64,000 nucleotides of DNA. It comes from Ichthyophthirius multifiliis. Lineage: Eukaryota > Ciliophora > Oligohymenophorea > Hymenostomatida. Position 1 is the first letter of the stretch. Every line of letters begins with the position of its first letter. The stretch covers positions 1 to 64,000 of the forward strand of contig NW_004086411.1 of the NCBI RefSeq assembly GCF_000220395.1. The letters are read 5' to 3'. Positions 25,869-39,934 of this stretch are shown here, one piece after another. Both the position numbers and the translations under genes were made by a program. The notes beneath the pieces are model-generated. The model was not told the DNA's origin, did no database searches, and worked only from the letters and a program-made list of their open reading frames with translations.

Positions 25869-28177
25869 TCATTACTTTATATAATTATATATAAATAATG
25901 AAATTAAAAGTGTAAAAATTAATTAAAGTAAATATATTTTTTATAAAGGGTTAATAGGATAATTGTTAGATTCTATATCTATATTAAAGTTTTTTAACTA
26001 TTTAATAAATTATTTATCTGTTATTTATAGATTGTTAACTAAATTTTATTTAAATTTTCTTTTCCAATATTATCTATATTTATTTGTTTAAATTAAAAAA
26101 TATAAAATAATAATAAAAAGAATATACCCTGTCTATTATTTCTCTTCTGGATTAGTAAAAGAATAAATATATTTACTTACTTTAATATATTTAGGACCTT
26201 AATTTTAAAAAAACGGATTTTCTTTTATTAAAGTATTTAAACTTTTACTATTAGCCAATATTTTATAAACCATAGTAACTAAATAAGTATCACTTATATA
26301 AGGCTACATAGCCGAAAACCATAATTACCAGTCTAACCTAGGCTAATGAGGTATATTTACTTTCGGAAAATCTTTTAAATTTCCTGGTTTATAATATAAA
26401 TTTATTTCTTTATAATTTTTTCCATCTAAACTTCCTTCAAAAATTAATTCCTCTCGTCCTTCAATACCTGTCATTCTTCTAAAAAGCCCATAGTTATTTG
26501 CTATAAGAAATGGTTGTGTAAATTAGTTTATATGTTATTGGTAAGGAAGATTTAATGGAAATGAATTTCGAGACTTTTCTAAGCCTTAAAAAAATGAATA
26601 AAAAGTACAAGAATATATCAATATTAAGAAAATTAATGCAGTATATTTTTTGAAAATTTTTTAATAAAAGCTTTAACTATTGTTTTAGTAAGAGTAATAA
26701 AACATATTACTAAGGGAATAAAAAAAGATAAAAACATACTACTAAAGGTAATTATCCTTCTACAAAAATGTCTTTAATTTATTAAAGATTAAAAGGTAAT
26801 GCTTTGTTTCTAAAAACAGTTTCATAAAAAAAATAATAATGAAAGAATATCATTAAAAATATTAATAGGAATATTTAAAAATAAGAAATATAACTTTTAA
26901 AAGACTTTGTTTTATTATATTATTTAATTTTTTATTTTTTAATGGCTTTTTAATACCTAAAATAACAAATATTAAATTAGGAATAATAGATTATAAGAAA
27001 GAATCATCTATAGAACAAAAAGAACTAATAATATTGAATAAAGAAAATATATTTATATATTAAAATATATTTATTTTTTATTTATTGTTTTACACTAAAA
27101 TGGTTAAAAAATTAAAAAAATTATAATTTCCTGTTAAAATAATCATTATTTATTCACTTACTACTAATAAAAATCCAAAAATTTAAAATTTCCTTATAGG
27201 AAAATACATAAGTAAAGTACCTCCTATCTTTTTTTTATAAATTTATATTTATATTTATATTTATGTTATTTTTTATTTACTAAAATAATAAAATTCTAGG
27301 CAACAAAAATTTTCTTTATATAATCAGGTAAATTATGAAAATACCAAGAAATTACATTAGGAAGGGGTTAAGATTCGAAATGATAATTTAAAGCAGTTAA
27401 GTTCCACCATGTAGGGCATTAACTTTTTTTTTAAAAAATATCTTTTATAAAATTATCTTTAAATATACCTTGTCAATTTAACTATTCCGCTTGCATAATT
27501 TAACCTAAACGAAATCCATTTTAATAAATCTTTAGCAATACTTGAAAATTCATCTACATAAATTATATTCTTGTTAAAACTTGGAGTAAAAAATATAGTT
27601 ATAAAACCCGCTTCTAGTAGCATAATGTCCCATTAAAATGAAGTAAAAACCTAACCGACATGAAAAATAGATAAATATAAAAACCAAAGTATACCAAAAG
27701 TTATAAAATTATAAAAATATTTTTATTTTCTATCAAAAAGTACACAAAAACTTAAAAAAATTCCAATAATACATAAAAAATGAAATGTATTATCAAATTC
27801 ATCATTTTGGGAAAGTTAAGTAAATAATTTTATTATATAACTGTTTATTTATTAACTATATATAAATATTGTCGGGTATTAGAAAAAACTCAAATTAGGT
27901 TATTTTTATCTTATTATTTTAAATAAATTCTATTGTAATTTTTGACAATAAAATTATATATTTTATATATATGTTTTTTTTAACTTTTATTGGTAATAAA
28001 CCATCAGTCCCATATAATGCAGGAATTTATATAAAAAAAGAAGCGAAAGTACTTAAGTATATTACTTTTTTAATTTAAACAAAATATTATTTAATAAAAT
28101 ATACATGCAACTCCTTTCAAATATAATAATTAAATTAATATTATTTATCTATTTTTTTCATATTTCTATGTTTTCAT
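25869..28177 (-). CDS. Lipase maturation factor family membrane protein
   Basis: ER membrane protein family (LMF1/LMF2) that in animals helps dimeric lipases fold. Exons: 28105-28177, 27985-28064, 27469-27929, 27281-27422, 27094-27227, 26128-27024, 25869-26073. Diagnostic segments in order: LKGVA/LIYLSTFASFFIQIPALYG, GQVFTSFQWDIMLLEAGF, KWISFRLNYASGIVKLTS, PTWWNLTALNYHFESQPLP, QIMIILTGNYNFFNF, NNYGLFRRMTGIEGREEL and RLDWQLWFSAMQPYISDT. Many transmembrane helices are visible, including one at the C-terminus. Inside the 897-base exon the conserved frame is lost and regained: two intermediate frames are open in turn, and adding one base at each of three A/T runs (near 26928-26940, 26730-26734, 26646-26651) gives one continuous helical protein. 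Net exon length is a multiple of three once split codons are counted. Confidence 0.88.
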
Positions 28178-28236
28178 ATTTATATTTATATATTTTTTTT
28201 ATTTTTTATTTTATTATTTTTTTTTATTTTTTTTTA

Positions 28237-28268
<32 letters not shown>

Positions 28269-29302
28269 ATTTTTATTTTTTTTTAATATTTTTTTTTTTA
28301 TTTTTTTTTTTTAAATTAAGATATTTTAATTATTAAAAAAATAAAAAAAAAATAAATAAAAAAAATAAAAGATTAAGTAAAAATATTTTAATTGATATTT
28401 TATTAGAAAAATATGTTAATATAAAATAAATATTTTTAAAAAAAAAAGATTATATATTTTATTTAAAGATAAATATAAATATAAAATTAATATATAAATA
28501 AAAGATATTTAAAGATATATATTTATATATTTATATATATAATATAATATATAATATACCATATTTATTTTGATGAATTCATATTTAAATAATTATAAAC
28601 TTTCTATTTTTAATACATTTAATATATAAATTTTTAATATATATATTCTTTATTTTAAATTTAATATTTAATCAATAATGTTTTAAATTAATAATTAATC
28701 AATTAAAAAATCTATTAAAAAATATTTGTTTTTAAAAAATTTAATATTGCTAAAAGATGAATGTTAAATACATATATACTTATTAATATATATTGAAATA
28801 TGTTTAATTTTATAGAGTAAATGTTTTAAATTTAATATTTTTTTATTTTTTTATAAATGTAAATTTAAATTTTTTGACATTAATCTCATTCAAATATTTA
28901 TTTATATATTTTACCTATATATCGTAATATCAAAATTAAATACATTTAGAAAATATTAAAATAAAAATAAATTTTATTTATAATATATATATATATATTT
29001 AAAAAAATTTCAATAAAAAATATATTATAATAACATTTTTCTAATAAAAGAAAAAATTATCTTTTATAAATATTAAAAATAAAAATATAATTAAATAAAA
29101 ATAAAAATACTAAAATATATAATTATTAAATTATATATATATTTATATTTAAAAAAATAAAATAAATATACATATATAAAAAAATAAAATAAAAATATTT
29201 TTAAATTAATAATAAACTCTAGTATTTTTTTAATACAAAATTAAATTAACTTTAATATATATAGTTATATTTAATTTTTTTTTAAATTTAATAGATATTT
29301 AT
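28178..29302. other. AT-rich spacer with T-rich tract
   Basis: Includes a T-rich low-complexity run at about 28180-28315 directly upstream of the lipase maturation factor start. No supported gene on either strand. Confidence 0.55.
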
Positions 29303-31333
29303 TCAAAAAATAACTTTTAACAAATGCTTTTTTTATTCATAAATTTCTCTTTACATTTTTAAAGATTCTAGTACATTTTATTTAATATAGCTTTCGCTTT
29401 CATATCCTTATACAAGAACCTTAAATTAAGAAACATTTTCTACTTTTTCCAGTTTTTTCTAATAAGTATTAAAAAGCTCTTATATTTTATCTTAATATAT
29501 TTAATTTTCCATTTCTAAGGTTTTCTTGTTTTCTTCTTCCTATTCTTATATTAAAGTATAGTACATATTTTTTAGTTTGTCTTCTTTATCGTGAATAAGA
29601 ATACTTGTTTCTTCTTTAATTTAATTTATTTTTTGTACTAATTCCTGCTCTTATATTTTTTCTTTCATTTCTTTTTCTGATAATTTATGGTTGCTAATAA
29701 ATTTTAATATTTCGTTAATTATTTTTTTTTAAGTATCTTAATTTAAAGCAGATGATTTTCTATTATTCTCATATTATTAACTTTTTTCTAATTCTTATTA
29801 AGAATCTAATTTATATTTAGTGTGATATTATTATAGTGTTTCTTCATTTTTTGCTATTATTTCTTTTAATTTTTATAATTCTTCATTTTTTTATTAAAAC
29901 TCTTCATTTAATTATTCTATAAGGTTTTATTTTTTATTATTTTTTATTCTATTTCATTGTTTTTGTTTATATACTTAAATTATTCCTTAATATTTGGATT
30001 TCTTTTTATTTGATTTTCTCCTCTAAAATAAGCTTTTTTTATTAAAATAATTCATTTTCTTATATATATTTTTCTATATTATTTGGATGATATAAGGCAT
30101 TCTTTTTAGTTCAAAAATAAAAAAAAAGTATTAAAAAAAAAAAAAAAATATTTTACATTAAGTTTAATTATTTCTTTATTATTTGTTAAATAATTTAATA
30201 AAAAGTCAAATTTTTGATTTTCTGTGAATTTTTAAATTTCTAAATCACTAATATCATTTTTTAAAGAATTAATTTAATCAATAAGCTCCTCCATTTTTTC
30301 TTTATTTATTCTATCGTAAGTAAATGACTTTAATTCTCTTAATTTAGAATTTAAATATTCGAAATTTTATTCTTATTTACTTTTTTTTTCTCTATTCCAC
30401 TCTATACCTTAACTATATCATATTTATATTATTTAAAAAAAGAATGATTCTTAACTTCATCAATATTAGGTCTGTTTAAAGGATTTTTATCGAGCATTTT
30501 TAAAACTAAATTCTTTGCCAAAAACGGGAAATCATTTCCAAAATTAATTTCTTAATTTAAAATATTTGTATTTATTTATTATAAACTTATATTATCTTTT
30601 TAGTCTTCAAAAGGAGTTTTCCCTGTTAATAATTCGAATATGAGAACTCCCAAACACCAAATATCAACTTTTTCATTTTAATTTCCTCCTTGTATTATTT
30701 CAGGGGCCATGTATACTGGAGTTCCTGTTTAAGTCATATTTACTTAGTTTTTTTAAAATTATTTAGAAGAACCAAAGTCAATTAGTTTTATTTAAAGATT
30801 ATTTGCTAGGAGTATATTTTCAGGTTTTATATCTCTATGTATTATTGGGGGGTCCAAATTATGCAAATAGGAGATCGCTTATATAATTTATTTTAAGAAA
30901 AAAATGCTTTATTTTTAATCTAATTTTCCTCCTTTATTTTTCAAATAGTCGTACATATTTCCTTATTGATAATATTTAGTCACTATATATATATTTTCTT
31001 TATCTTCAAAATGTGATTCGACATCTATTATATTATCATGATTTACTCTGTACATATTTTCAAGTTCATTACCTATTAATTTTATTTATTGTGGGGTTAG
31101 TTTGGATTTTTTGATTTATTTTATAGCATATGTTTATCTATTGGATTTTTTAATTGCCTGTTTTATTTTTATTTTTTTTGTTAGGTTTATTTTTTTACTT
31201 TTCGAATTTAACCGTTTCCTCCTTCATCTACGTATTCAAAATTTTCGTAGTTTTAGATACAGTCGTCTTTTTCAGTTGGAGAAAGGCGAGGATTTCGAAA
31301 ATACCATTTTTATTGGGAATTTTGACTTTCCAT
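29303..31333 (-). CDS. Ser/Thr protein kinase with long C-terminal coiled coil
   Basis: Starts at ATG 31333 and ends at TGA 29303-29305; about 660 residues. The N-lobe has a Gly-rich loop (EGGNGQIRKV) and the VAIK-type lysine (YAIKQI). The C-lobe is complete: HRDIKPENILL with catalytic Asp, IDFGSSK (DFG), a TGTPVYMAPEIIQGG activation segment, DIWCLGVLIFELLTGKTPF, and NPLNRPNIDEVKNHSFF. It should be catalytically active. About 350 residues of coiled coil follow (EKMEELIDQINSLKNDISDL, HKLSEKEMKEKIQEQELVQ). One intron of about 50 nt, T-rich on the plus strand, lies near 30112-30165. The frame slips by one base between the Gly loop and the lysine (A/T runs at 31165-31200) and again near 29945. 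The family is not assigned; the layout suggests a spindle or cortical kinase but this is inference. Confidence 0.82.
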
Positions 31334-33152
31334 TTATTTATATTAATATGAATAATTAATAATATTTAGTTTTTTTGTTTTTAGAGGTAATTTATTATAT
31401 GTTTTTTTATTTGTTTTGAATATTTTTTTTGTTTTAGTAATTTTTATTTTTATAATTGTTATACAAAATTTCTATTTTTTTAATTATTTTAAATATTTTA
31501 TATGTTTCCATTGTTATGTTTTTTTTGCTTTTCAAGAATAATTTTTTTTTTCTTTTTATAAAATTGTATAAATAAACTTTTTGATTTAATATTTTTTATA
31601 GATATATGATTTTTATGTTTTTATTTATTTTTAAAAAATATAATTGATTTTTTGTTTAAGTTTAGCATTAATTTTTTAATAATAAAATTATTGCTTTTTA
31701 AGATTTTCAAATTAAAATTATATATATTTTGATTTAAAATAGGTTTTAATTTATATATATTTATATATAATTTTTAAGTCTATTAAGTTTTACAAATAAT
31801 TAATAAAGTAAAAATTTCTCTTATAAGGAATATAAGTAAACTCAAAATATCTAATTTTTTTTAAAAAAGGAATCTGGTCAATTTGATAATTTATTTTAAT
31901 TGAAAAAAATAAATAAATAATTTCTAAAAAATTTAATTATTTATTTTTATGTTAAAATTTTTTTGTGTTATTAATTTAAAATATATTTATTAAATATTTT
32001 TATTATTATAATATTAAAATAACATTATTTTTAACTTAAAAAGTATAAATAATAAATATATATTCAAAATATGAAAAAAAAAATATATTTTTAATATAAA
32101 TGGAATAAAATTACTTGAGGATAGAAAAAAAAAACAATATTTTATATATAATTAATTGATTATATAAATATATTTTAATTATAAATTTTAATATTAATTA
32201 TATATTTTTAAAATTTTATAAATATAATAATAAATAAAAAATTCATATTTTTGATTATAAATGACTAAAAAACAATGAATCAAAATATAAATAATATATA
32301 ATTACTTATTTTATATTAAATTATTTTTAAATTATATACCAAAATTTAAAAATATAGTAATCAATATAAAATTAATATAAATGAAATAAAATTATTTTAA
32401 TATATAAAACTTTAACTTCTTTCATATTATTAAAAATAATATAAAAAAAATTAATTTAAGATATAAAAAACAAATATTAATGAATTTTATTTAAAAAAAT
32501 ATATAATGTTTTTATTTTTTTTCTAATAAATAATATAATTTTTAATATTAAAAAATTATAAAAAAAATAATTTTAAGAAATAAAAAAATATAAATATTTA
32601 TAGATATATAAAAATTATATTATATCTATAAATAAATAATTTTAACTAATATTTTATATATATTAATTCATAATTTGAAAAAAAGAAAAAAAGAAAAGAA
32701 AAATATATTATAACTAAAATAATAATAAATAAAATATTTATATAAATAATTTTTAATAAAATATAAAACATCATCGACTAAATAAAATAATATATTTTAA
32801 AAAATTCTTATTAAATTAAAAATCAATTTAATATATAAATTAAATAAATAAAAAAAATATTCGAATAAAATATAAATTAATCTTTTCTAAAAATTTAAAT
32901 ATATCTAAATATGTAAATAAAATATAAATTTTATTTTATTAAAAATGATATGTTTTTAATTATATTATTTTATATGCATACTTATATGTATATAAAAATT
33001 TATAATTATATAGTATATTTATATATTTATGAAACGAATTTCAAAATTAATATATTTTTTTAAAAATTAATAAATATTATTAATATATTTACAAAGGAAT
33101 TAAATAATTAATTATTTAAATAAAAAATAATAAACTAACATATAAAAAAATA
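31334..33152. other. AT-rich spacer, nothing recognised
   Basis: About 1.8 kb between the divergent starts of the kinase gene and the large plus-strand gene. No protein-like frame; promoters of both genes presumably lie here. Confidence 0.55.
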
Positions 33153-33791
33153 ATGTAAGTTTCAGAATAAATATCGTAATTCTTAATAAGTGTAAATGCA
33201 ATAAGTCCTTAAGAATTACAAAGAAGCGGCAAACATTAATATACTTTGTCAAAAAATACAACTCAATCACTAGAAAATGGGCAAAAATTTATTAAAATAA
33301 TAAAATATATATCAAAATTAGATACATAAAAAAAACTGGAATAACCTTTTCCTGAATTAGATTCTTTAAAAGAAATAAATACTCCATAAGCCAGATTATA
33401 TAATTGGAATATTTTAAGCGAAATATTTAAAAAATTAAATATTATTTTAGAGCCTGATATAAAATCTTTAATAATTGCTGGAGACTAGGATATTTTATAA
33501 TAATTTATTTTAAATATAATCTAAAATATTTAATAGATAATAACAGAAAAAAATTTAAAAAAGAATATAAAAGCAAATATAAATAAAATGATTGTATATT
33601 TATATATATAATAATGTAATATATTTTTATTTAAAATAATATAGATAAAGATTAAATAAATATAGGTAAAATAGACTTAAATAAAGAAATTACAAAAACT
33701 TCAAGTTGTTTAGAATTTTTCGTTATTTTACTTTCAAATAATCTTTCATTGCCTGTTAAATAAGTATATATATAAACTTATAAATATATAA

Positions 33792-33845
<54 letters not shown>

Positions 33846-34466
33846 TTGTTTTTAAATTATTACAGACAATCAGTCTTTTTACTAATAATAATAAATATTT
33901 AGCATATCTTTTTGCAAAAGGAGTAAAGAGTTTATTTGATCCTATAATATAATTTTATTAAGAAGTTTATATGAATATTCCTCATTTAATAAAGCTTTTT
34001 AATGAAGACAATACCCGATAAAACATAACTTTTACTATGAATGTAATATATTTTTTTATATATATATATTAATAGTTTTAAACTTAATATATATAGTGTT
34101 TGAAACCCGGAATTATAAGTAAAAATATAGAAGTATCTTCTTGGACAGCTCGTTTGTTTTCTAAAATGGGATTCGAATTAGCAGATACTAATTTGTTTTC
34201 TACTTGCTGGGATTGGTTTATTAGCGAACATGGTGGCTTATAAACTTGTTTATTAGGATTAAAAAGACATCCTGATTTAAAAGAACTTATTCTTAGTGTT
34301 TTATTATAGTTTGCAAAGTTTAATTTTGTCGAGTTATTTACAATTTTTATGAAAAGAGTATAAGTTGATTCAAAGGATCTTATTTCTGTTTATTTCTAGA
34401 TATTAAAACCTTTAACATAATCTGATTTAGCAAAAGAAGAAGTGAATTTATATATATATATATATA

Positions 34467-34515
<49 letters not shown>

Positions 34516-36882
34516 TTTAATAATTTATTTATATCTTAGATGTTAAGTACTGGCATTTTAGATGAATGGATTGATTAAGCCATATAGTATGCCGAAGAAG
34601 ATTATAAAAATATTGGTGATACTAGGATTATTTCATTACAATTTATAGGCGAAGTATGGATTTTATTTCCTTTTAAAATTGAAGAAAATGAGAATCGTTA
34701 TTAAATGATTCTTTCTTTGTTCACAAATGCTTCCAAATCGAAAATTACTTCGTTAATAATAAGTTGTTTGACGGTTCTTTTTGAACTTCTGGATCAATTT
34801 GCTACTTTAAAAAGTCCATCTGCACCTAATATATACCGTATATTGACTTTAAGCTTAATTGAAAATCACTAAAATATTCAGATTAGGGAGTTTATGTTAT
34901 ATAACTTTATTTAAATATACTCTAATGTTGAAAATATTCCTTTTAATATTCTTTTAGAACCTTTAATTAGGTAAATATAAGTGAGTGAGAATATTACTTA
35001 TTTTTATAATGTCATTGATTTTGAGTTTTTTAATTTTATTTGCTAAAACGAGAAATTATAATTTAAAAATGCAATTTAAATTTTAGATTTGCTTTTTAAA
35101 ATTTACCTAAATAATGTTGTTTTTGCGAATTCTGCGTTATTTATAATTTTAAGTTTAATAAAAAAATATATTGAAAATGAGACTTTAAATGAATTTTTGA
35201 TTAAATTTGTAAAGGTTGCATTAGCAATGTTTTATGCAAGTGAAAAAAAAAAAAAACCAAAAGAAAAAAATCTTCCTTTATATAATAACAAAAGTCCGGC
35301 ATAAAATGTGAATAATTTACTCCCTGTAGAAATCGATAACGAAATCTTTTAAGCTTAAAAAAGGGCCCAGATCATATAAATTATTAAAAGTATAGTATAG
35401 TTAAATAATATGGAGATTAATGAGAAGATTATGCCATTGGTTGCTCATACTAATATCTAAATTAAAGTTTTTATGTAACATAATTGTAAAGGAATGCTTT
35501 CTATTCTTTAATATTTTGGAGATCCTGAGTAAATATTAGAGAAATATGAAATTGAATATAAAGAACATTAATAGCAATTATTAAAGGAAGAAAAAGAAAG
35601 AAAAGAAATAGAAGATTAAAATTAAAATTATAATAATTTGGATATAGAATAATAAGATATACTTAAATCAGTTGAAAATAATATAAAAAAATACGGTATA
35701 GGACTTAAAGATAAAAAATATTAACTAACAAAAGAAGAAACAACTAAATTAGGTTATATATATATAAATAGATATATATATAAATAAATAATTATATATA
35801 TTAATATTAATAATATAATAATTTATATATATTAATATATTTATATAAATAGCACTTTTAAGAAATCCAAAAGCAGACCCTAAAATTTTAAAAAATTTAA
35901 TAGAAATAAAAAATAATTTTATTAATAAATAAGAAATGAAATAATTAAAAGCTTAATAAGAATTAGATGATTTTGGGAATAAAAAAGATACTTTAAGGAA
36001 AATATTAATTAAAAGAAGTTTAGAATAAGGAGTTGCTAGTTATAATTAAAGAGACGTTGAAGCAAAAATATTATTTGAATATGGTTCTAGATAAAAACAA
36101 TTAAAAAGAGAAAATAATACGGGATTATATTAAATATAATACATTGATTTAAATTTAGAAGAAGAAAGGGATAAAAATATGATATAAATAATACTCAGAA
36201 GATACCATAAAGTTCTCAAAAACATATTTGTTAAATATTCAAATTCAGGTTTTTCGGTTTAATTTACTAATTAAAATATAAATAGCTTTGATAATATTAA
36301 ATAACATAGTTCTATGATTAGTGTACCAGAAATATATTAATTTGTTAAATATTATGAATTTTCAGATTTATTATCTAATGAAGAACATAAAGTAAGTTTT
36401 TTTTTTTTTTTTTTTTCTTATTTAAATTATAAAAAAAAAAAAATTAAAGGTTTTAGTAAGATTAGTGGCAACAAAAGGAAATAGAAAATTATTAAAAAAA
36501 AATATAGAAAATATAAGCTAGGAAAAAATATAAGAAGAAAAATAAAAATAAAATATGTTTGAAAAAAATAGTTAAAAAAATCAATGGAATTATGCGAAAA
36601 ACGATATTAAAGATGTTAAAGCATTCGATTTTTTTGGTTTTTAAGATTATATTGTATAATTATCGAGTTATATATATACTAAATTGCCTAATGATTTTAG
36701 ACATTTACCTTTAAATTGTTCACTATAGAAACTTTTTGACCATATGAGATTTGTTACTAAAAATAAAAATAAAAATACTGCTTTATTTGATGATCCGGAT
36801 AATTAATATTTCGGAGAAAGTGAAGTTATTAAAGAATATAATAAAAAACTTTAATAAAATCCTGATTATCCTTTACCAAAAG

Positions 36883-36928
<46 letters not shown>

Positions 36929-37417
36929 AAATAATATATTTTTAATAGGGATATAAAAAAATAAAAGAAAAATAATTAAAATTTGATTATAATATAGATA
37001 AGTAAGGAAATATACCAATAAAAGAATCCTTTAAATATGCCTATATATTTTTAAATGAGCTTTTAAATGAAAAACTAGGTTTTCATTTAATTGAACCAAA
37101 ATCTATAATTAAAGAAGTTGTAAAAGCATAGCCTATAATATAATAAATTATAGAAGTAGAAGCACATTATTTAGATCATTTTAAATATCCAGAAACATGT
37201 GGGAAAAAATAAATAAAAAGTATTAATTAAAGTATGTAAATAGATAATTAAGGGCCTAAAGACAGTACAAAATCTTTACCAAGTACTTTATATGGATAAA
37301 AAAAATACAGTGATAAGAGAGTGTTAGAAATTGATTCTTTGCATAATCTAAATTTAACAATGAAATTAGTTATTTCATAATATAGTTATAAAGATAAGTA
37401 TACTGCAGAACAAGTAA

Positions 37418-37486
<69 letters not shown>

Positions 37487-38539
37487 AATTTATATATGTA
37501 TATAATTTTACTCATATAATTATATATATATTAATATACCAATTAAATATTTTAATAACTATAATAAATCATATTTTAATAGTGTGCTTTTTGTTTAGAT
37601 GATGTTATAAAAGCTGTTGAGAATAAAAAAGATAGTGTATCTAGATATAGAAAATTTGATAAGTAAAGTATAAAGGAAGAATAAGAAGAAGAAGAAGAAG
37701 AAAAACATAAAAAAAAAAGCTTAGAAAAAAGATTAAAAAATCATGAATTTATTTAAATGAGGGCAAAAGAAATATAATAATAGAACGAACTTTTGGAAAA
37801 AGATAAAAAAGAAAAGGAAAATAAAATCAAATAATAAAAAGAAATATAGGAAAAAAAATGGGTTGAGGATAATAATAAATTCTGGTAATAAAAAAAAGAA
37901 AGTTATGAAAAATTAAAAGCTAAAAAAATCGAAGATGAAAAAAGAATATTGGAAGAATTATATAAGAAATAATAAGAAGAAAAAGATAAAAAAGAAAAGG
38001 AATTTCAAGAATTTAATAAAAATCAAATTATTAAATTAAAAGAAACTTAATAAAAATAAAAAGAAAAAGAAAAATAAGTAGAAATAATTAATATTTAAAA
38101 ATATATAATCATTAATAATATTTATATATGTAGATGGATGAAGAATATAAAAAATTAGAATAGTATCAAAAAAAACTTAGGGAGAAATTGTTTATGAAAA
38201 TTGTAAAAGATAGTGAAGAAAGAATAGAAATAGAAAAAATTGCAAATAATAAAATAAAAGACTTAATTGAATCTTAAGAAATTTAATATGTTTTTAAAGA
38301 AAATGAATTTAAAATATCTTAACTATTTAGTTATTTAAAAAAATATAATTATAGAGTTATTTCACGATAAGATTTAAATGATGAAGAAATAGATTTTAAG
38401 ACTTTTAATTGGTTTGTTTATAGATTTAATATTTATCCAGAAGTCATAACTAATGCAAAAGATATTTTACTAATTTTCAGATCTATTACTAGGAATAAAT
38501 AAGTTATAGACAATAAACCTATAGGTATTTAAAAAATAT

Positions 38540-38572
<33 letters not shown>

Positions 38573-39374
38573 AATATATGTTTATATTTATATTTATATA
38601 TTTATATTTATATTTATTTATATATATATAAATATATATATTAATTTGTATTCTTTTATTTATATTAATTAGGAGTTAATGAAAAAGAATTTAAAGAAGC
38701 GCTTGTAAGATTAGCTATAAAAGGAAAAAAAATTTTTAATAAGTTTTCTGAAAAAATAGAAAAAGGCGAAAATTTAAATTAATTAGAAATGGAAAATATA
38801 GCCAATAAAGAAAATAATATGTAAAAAAATAATTAACTAGATGACAGTAAAACTGTTAAAACTTAAAAAACTGAAGCTTTAGAAAAAATGAAAAATGTAA
38901 TTGATGATTATGGAAATATAGAAGAGGCTAAGTCTTGTACTTTAGAATCTCTTATATATTATTTAGGTCTACCTAATGACAAATTAGGTATTAGTGAAGC
39001 TCTTAAAAATGTTATTGAAAGTAAACCTAAGCCTGATTAACATTTAAAAAGAGGTATTTTATTTTATTTTTGTTAAAATTAAATATATATAAATAATATA
39101 TAGATTTAAATATAAAGATTTAAAAAGATCCAAAAGATTTAATTAGATATAACCCTGTTTCTAGTAAAAAAAATAAAAATGGATCTTTATATGAAAATAA
39201 TATTTCTATTATTTAAGATAAATAATAAGATTAATTAATTGAAGAAAATTAAAAAGAAGGTAAATATAATTATATAATTATTTATTATTAATTGATTGTA
39301 TTTTTATAAAAAAAGAGGATGTTAAAGAAGAAAATTAAAATGATTAAATCTAAGAAAAAACATAAGAAAATTGA
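33153..39374 (+). CDS. Large helical-repeat protein with CH-like N-terminus and coiled coil, probably ciliary
   Basis: Thirteen exons: 33153-33615, 33645-33763, 33866-34042, 34097-34441, 34540-35752, 35853-36391, 36450-36881, 36949-37413, 37583-38077, 38134-38524, 38673-39053, 39104-39259, 39316-39374; 1,744 residues in one consistent frame. Residues 1-150 resemble the CH_2/SPEF1-type calponin-homology fold (LYNWNILSEIFKKLNIILEP). Residues about 160-800 are all-helical, ARM/HEAT-like (TARLFSKMGFELADTNLF, SSWTARLF, LGLKRHPDLKELILSVLLQF). A middle region has ILRRYHKVLKNIFVKYSNS. A highly charged coiled coil follows (KKWVEDNNKFWQQKKESYEK), and the tail is acidic and Gln-rich. Similar layouts occur in axonemal proteins, but I do not recognise the exact family. 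Intron 1 would be only 29 nt. Several introns are (TA)n arrays. Confidence 0.75.
34448..34511. repeat. (TA)n microsatellite in an intron
   Basis: Nearly pure TA array with a short A-rich interruption, filling most of the 34442-34539 intron of the large plus-strand gene. Confidence 0.85.
37429..37471. repeat. (TA)n microsatellite in an intron
   Basis: TA array inside the 37414-37582 intron of the large plus-strand gene, followed by further TA-rich sequence. Confidence 0.85.
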
Positions 39375-39392
39375 AAAATAATATATAAAATA

Positions 39393-39423
<31 letters not shown>

Positions 39424-39634
39424 ATTATTTTATATATATAGTAATTTTATTTAATCTTTTTCTTTTAATAATTTAATTCATTTATTTTTTAAAAATATTT
39501 TTATATTTTATATTTATGATTATTTTTATTCTCTATATATTAATAACAATTTTATTTTAAAAAAATTATAACTATTAATTTAAAAAAAAAAATTAAATAA
39601 AAAAAATATATAAAAAAAACTATATATATTAATA

Positions 39635-39934
39635 ATGAGTGGTCAAGGAATCAAAAATATCATCAATGATAAGCAAAAATTAAAAAAAGTCACTGAAACC
39701 GCCTTTAAAGCTGTAGATATTGATGGATCAGGATACTTAGAAAAAAACGAGCTTGAATAAGTTATGATTAATGTTGCTTCAGATATAGGTGTAGAAAAGC
39801 CAACTAAAGAGGAAGTTGATGAGGTCTTAAAAGAATTAGATGAAAATGGAGATGGAAAATTATCAATGGAAGAATTCTAAGTATTAATAGAATAAGTACT
39901 TGAAATGATGTCAAATGCTTAGGGTTAAAAATGA
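39635..39934 (+). CDS. Small EF-hand calcium-binding protein
   Basis: Single exon, 99 residues. Two canonical 12-residue EF loops are visible: DIDGSGYLEKNE (residues about 29-40) and DENGDGKLSMEE (about 68-79), each with Asp at position 1, Asp/Asn at 3, Ser/Asp at 5 and Glu at 12, and flanked by amphipathic helices (TETAFKAV, VDEVLKEL, VLIEQVLEMM). Both should bind Ca2+. No signal peptide, acylation site or other domain, so this is a cytosolic Ca2+ sensor or buffer like the small calcium-binding proteins of Tetrahymena. G+C is visibly higher than in its surroundings, as expected of a well-expressed short gene. Partners unknown. Confidence 0.93.

Noticed and set aside
31102-31359. Two overlapping plus-strand ORFs of 85 and 65 residues
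   Set aside because: They are antisense to the N-terminal part of the minus-strand kinase gene.
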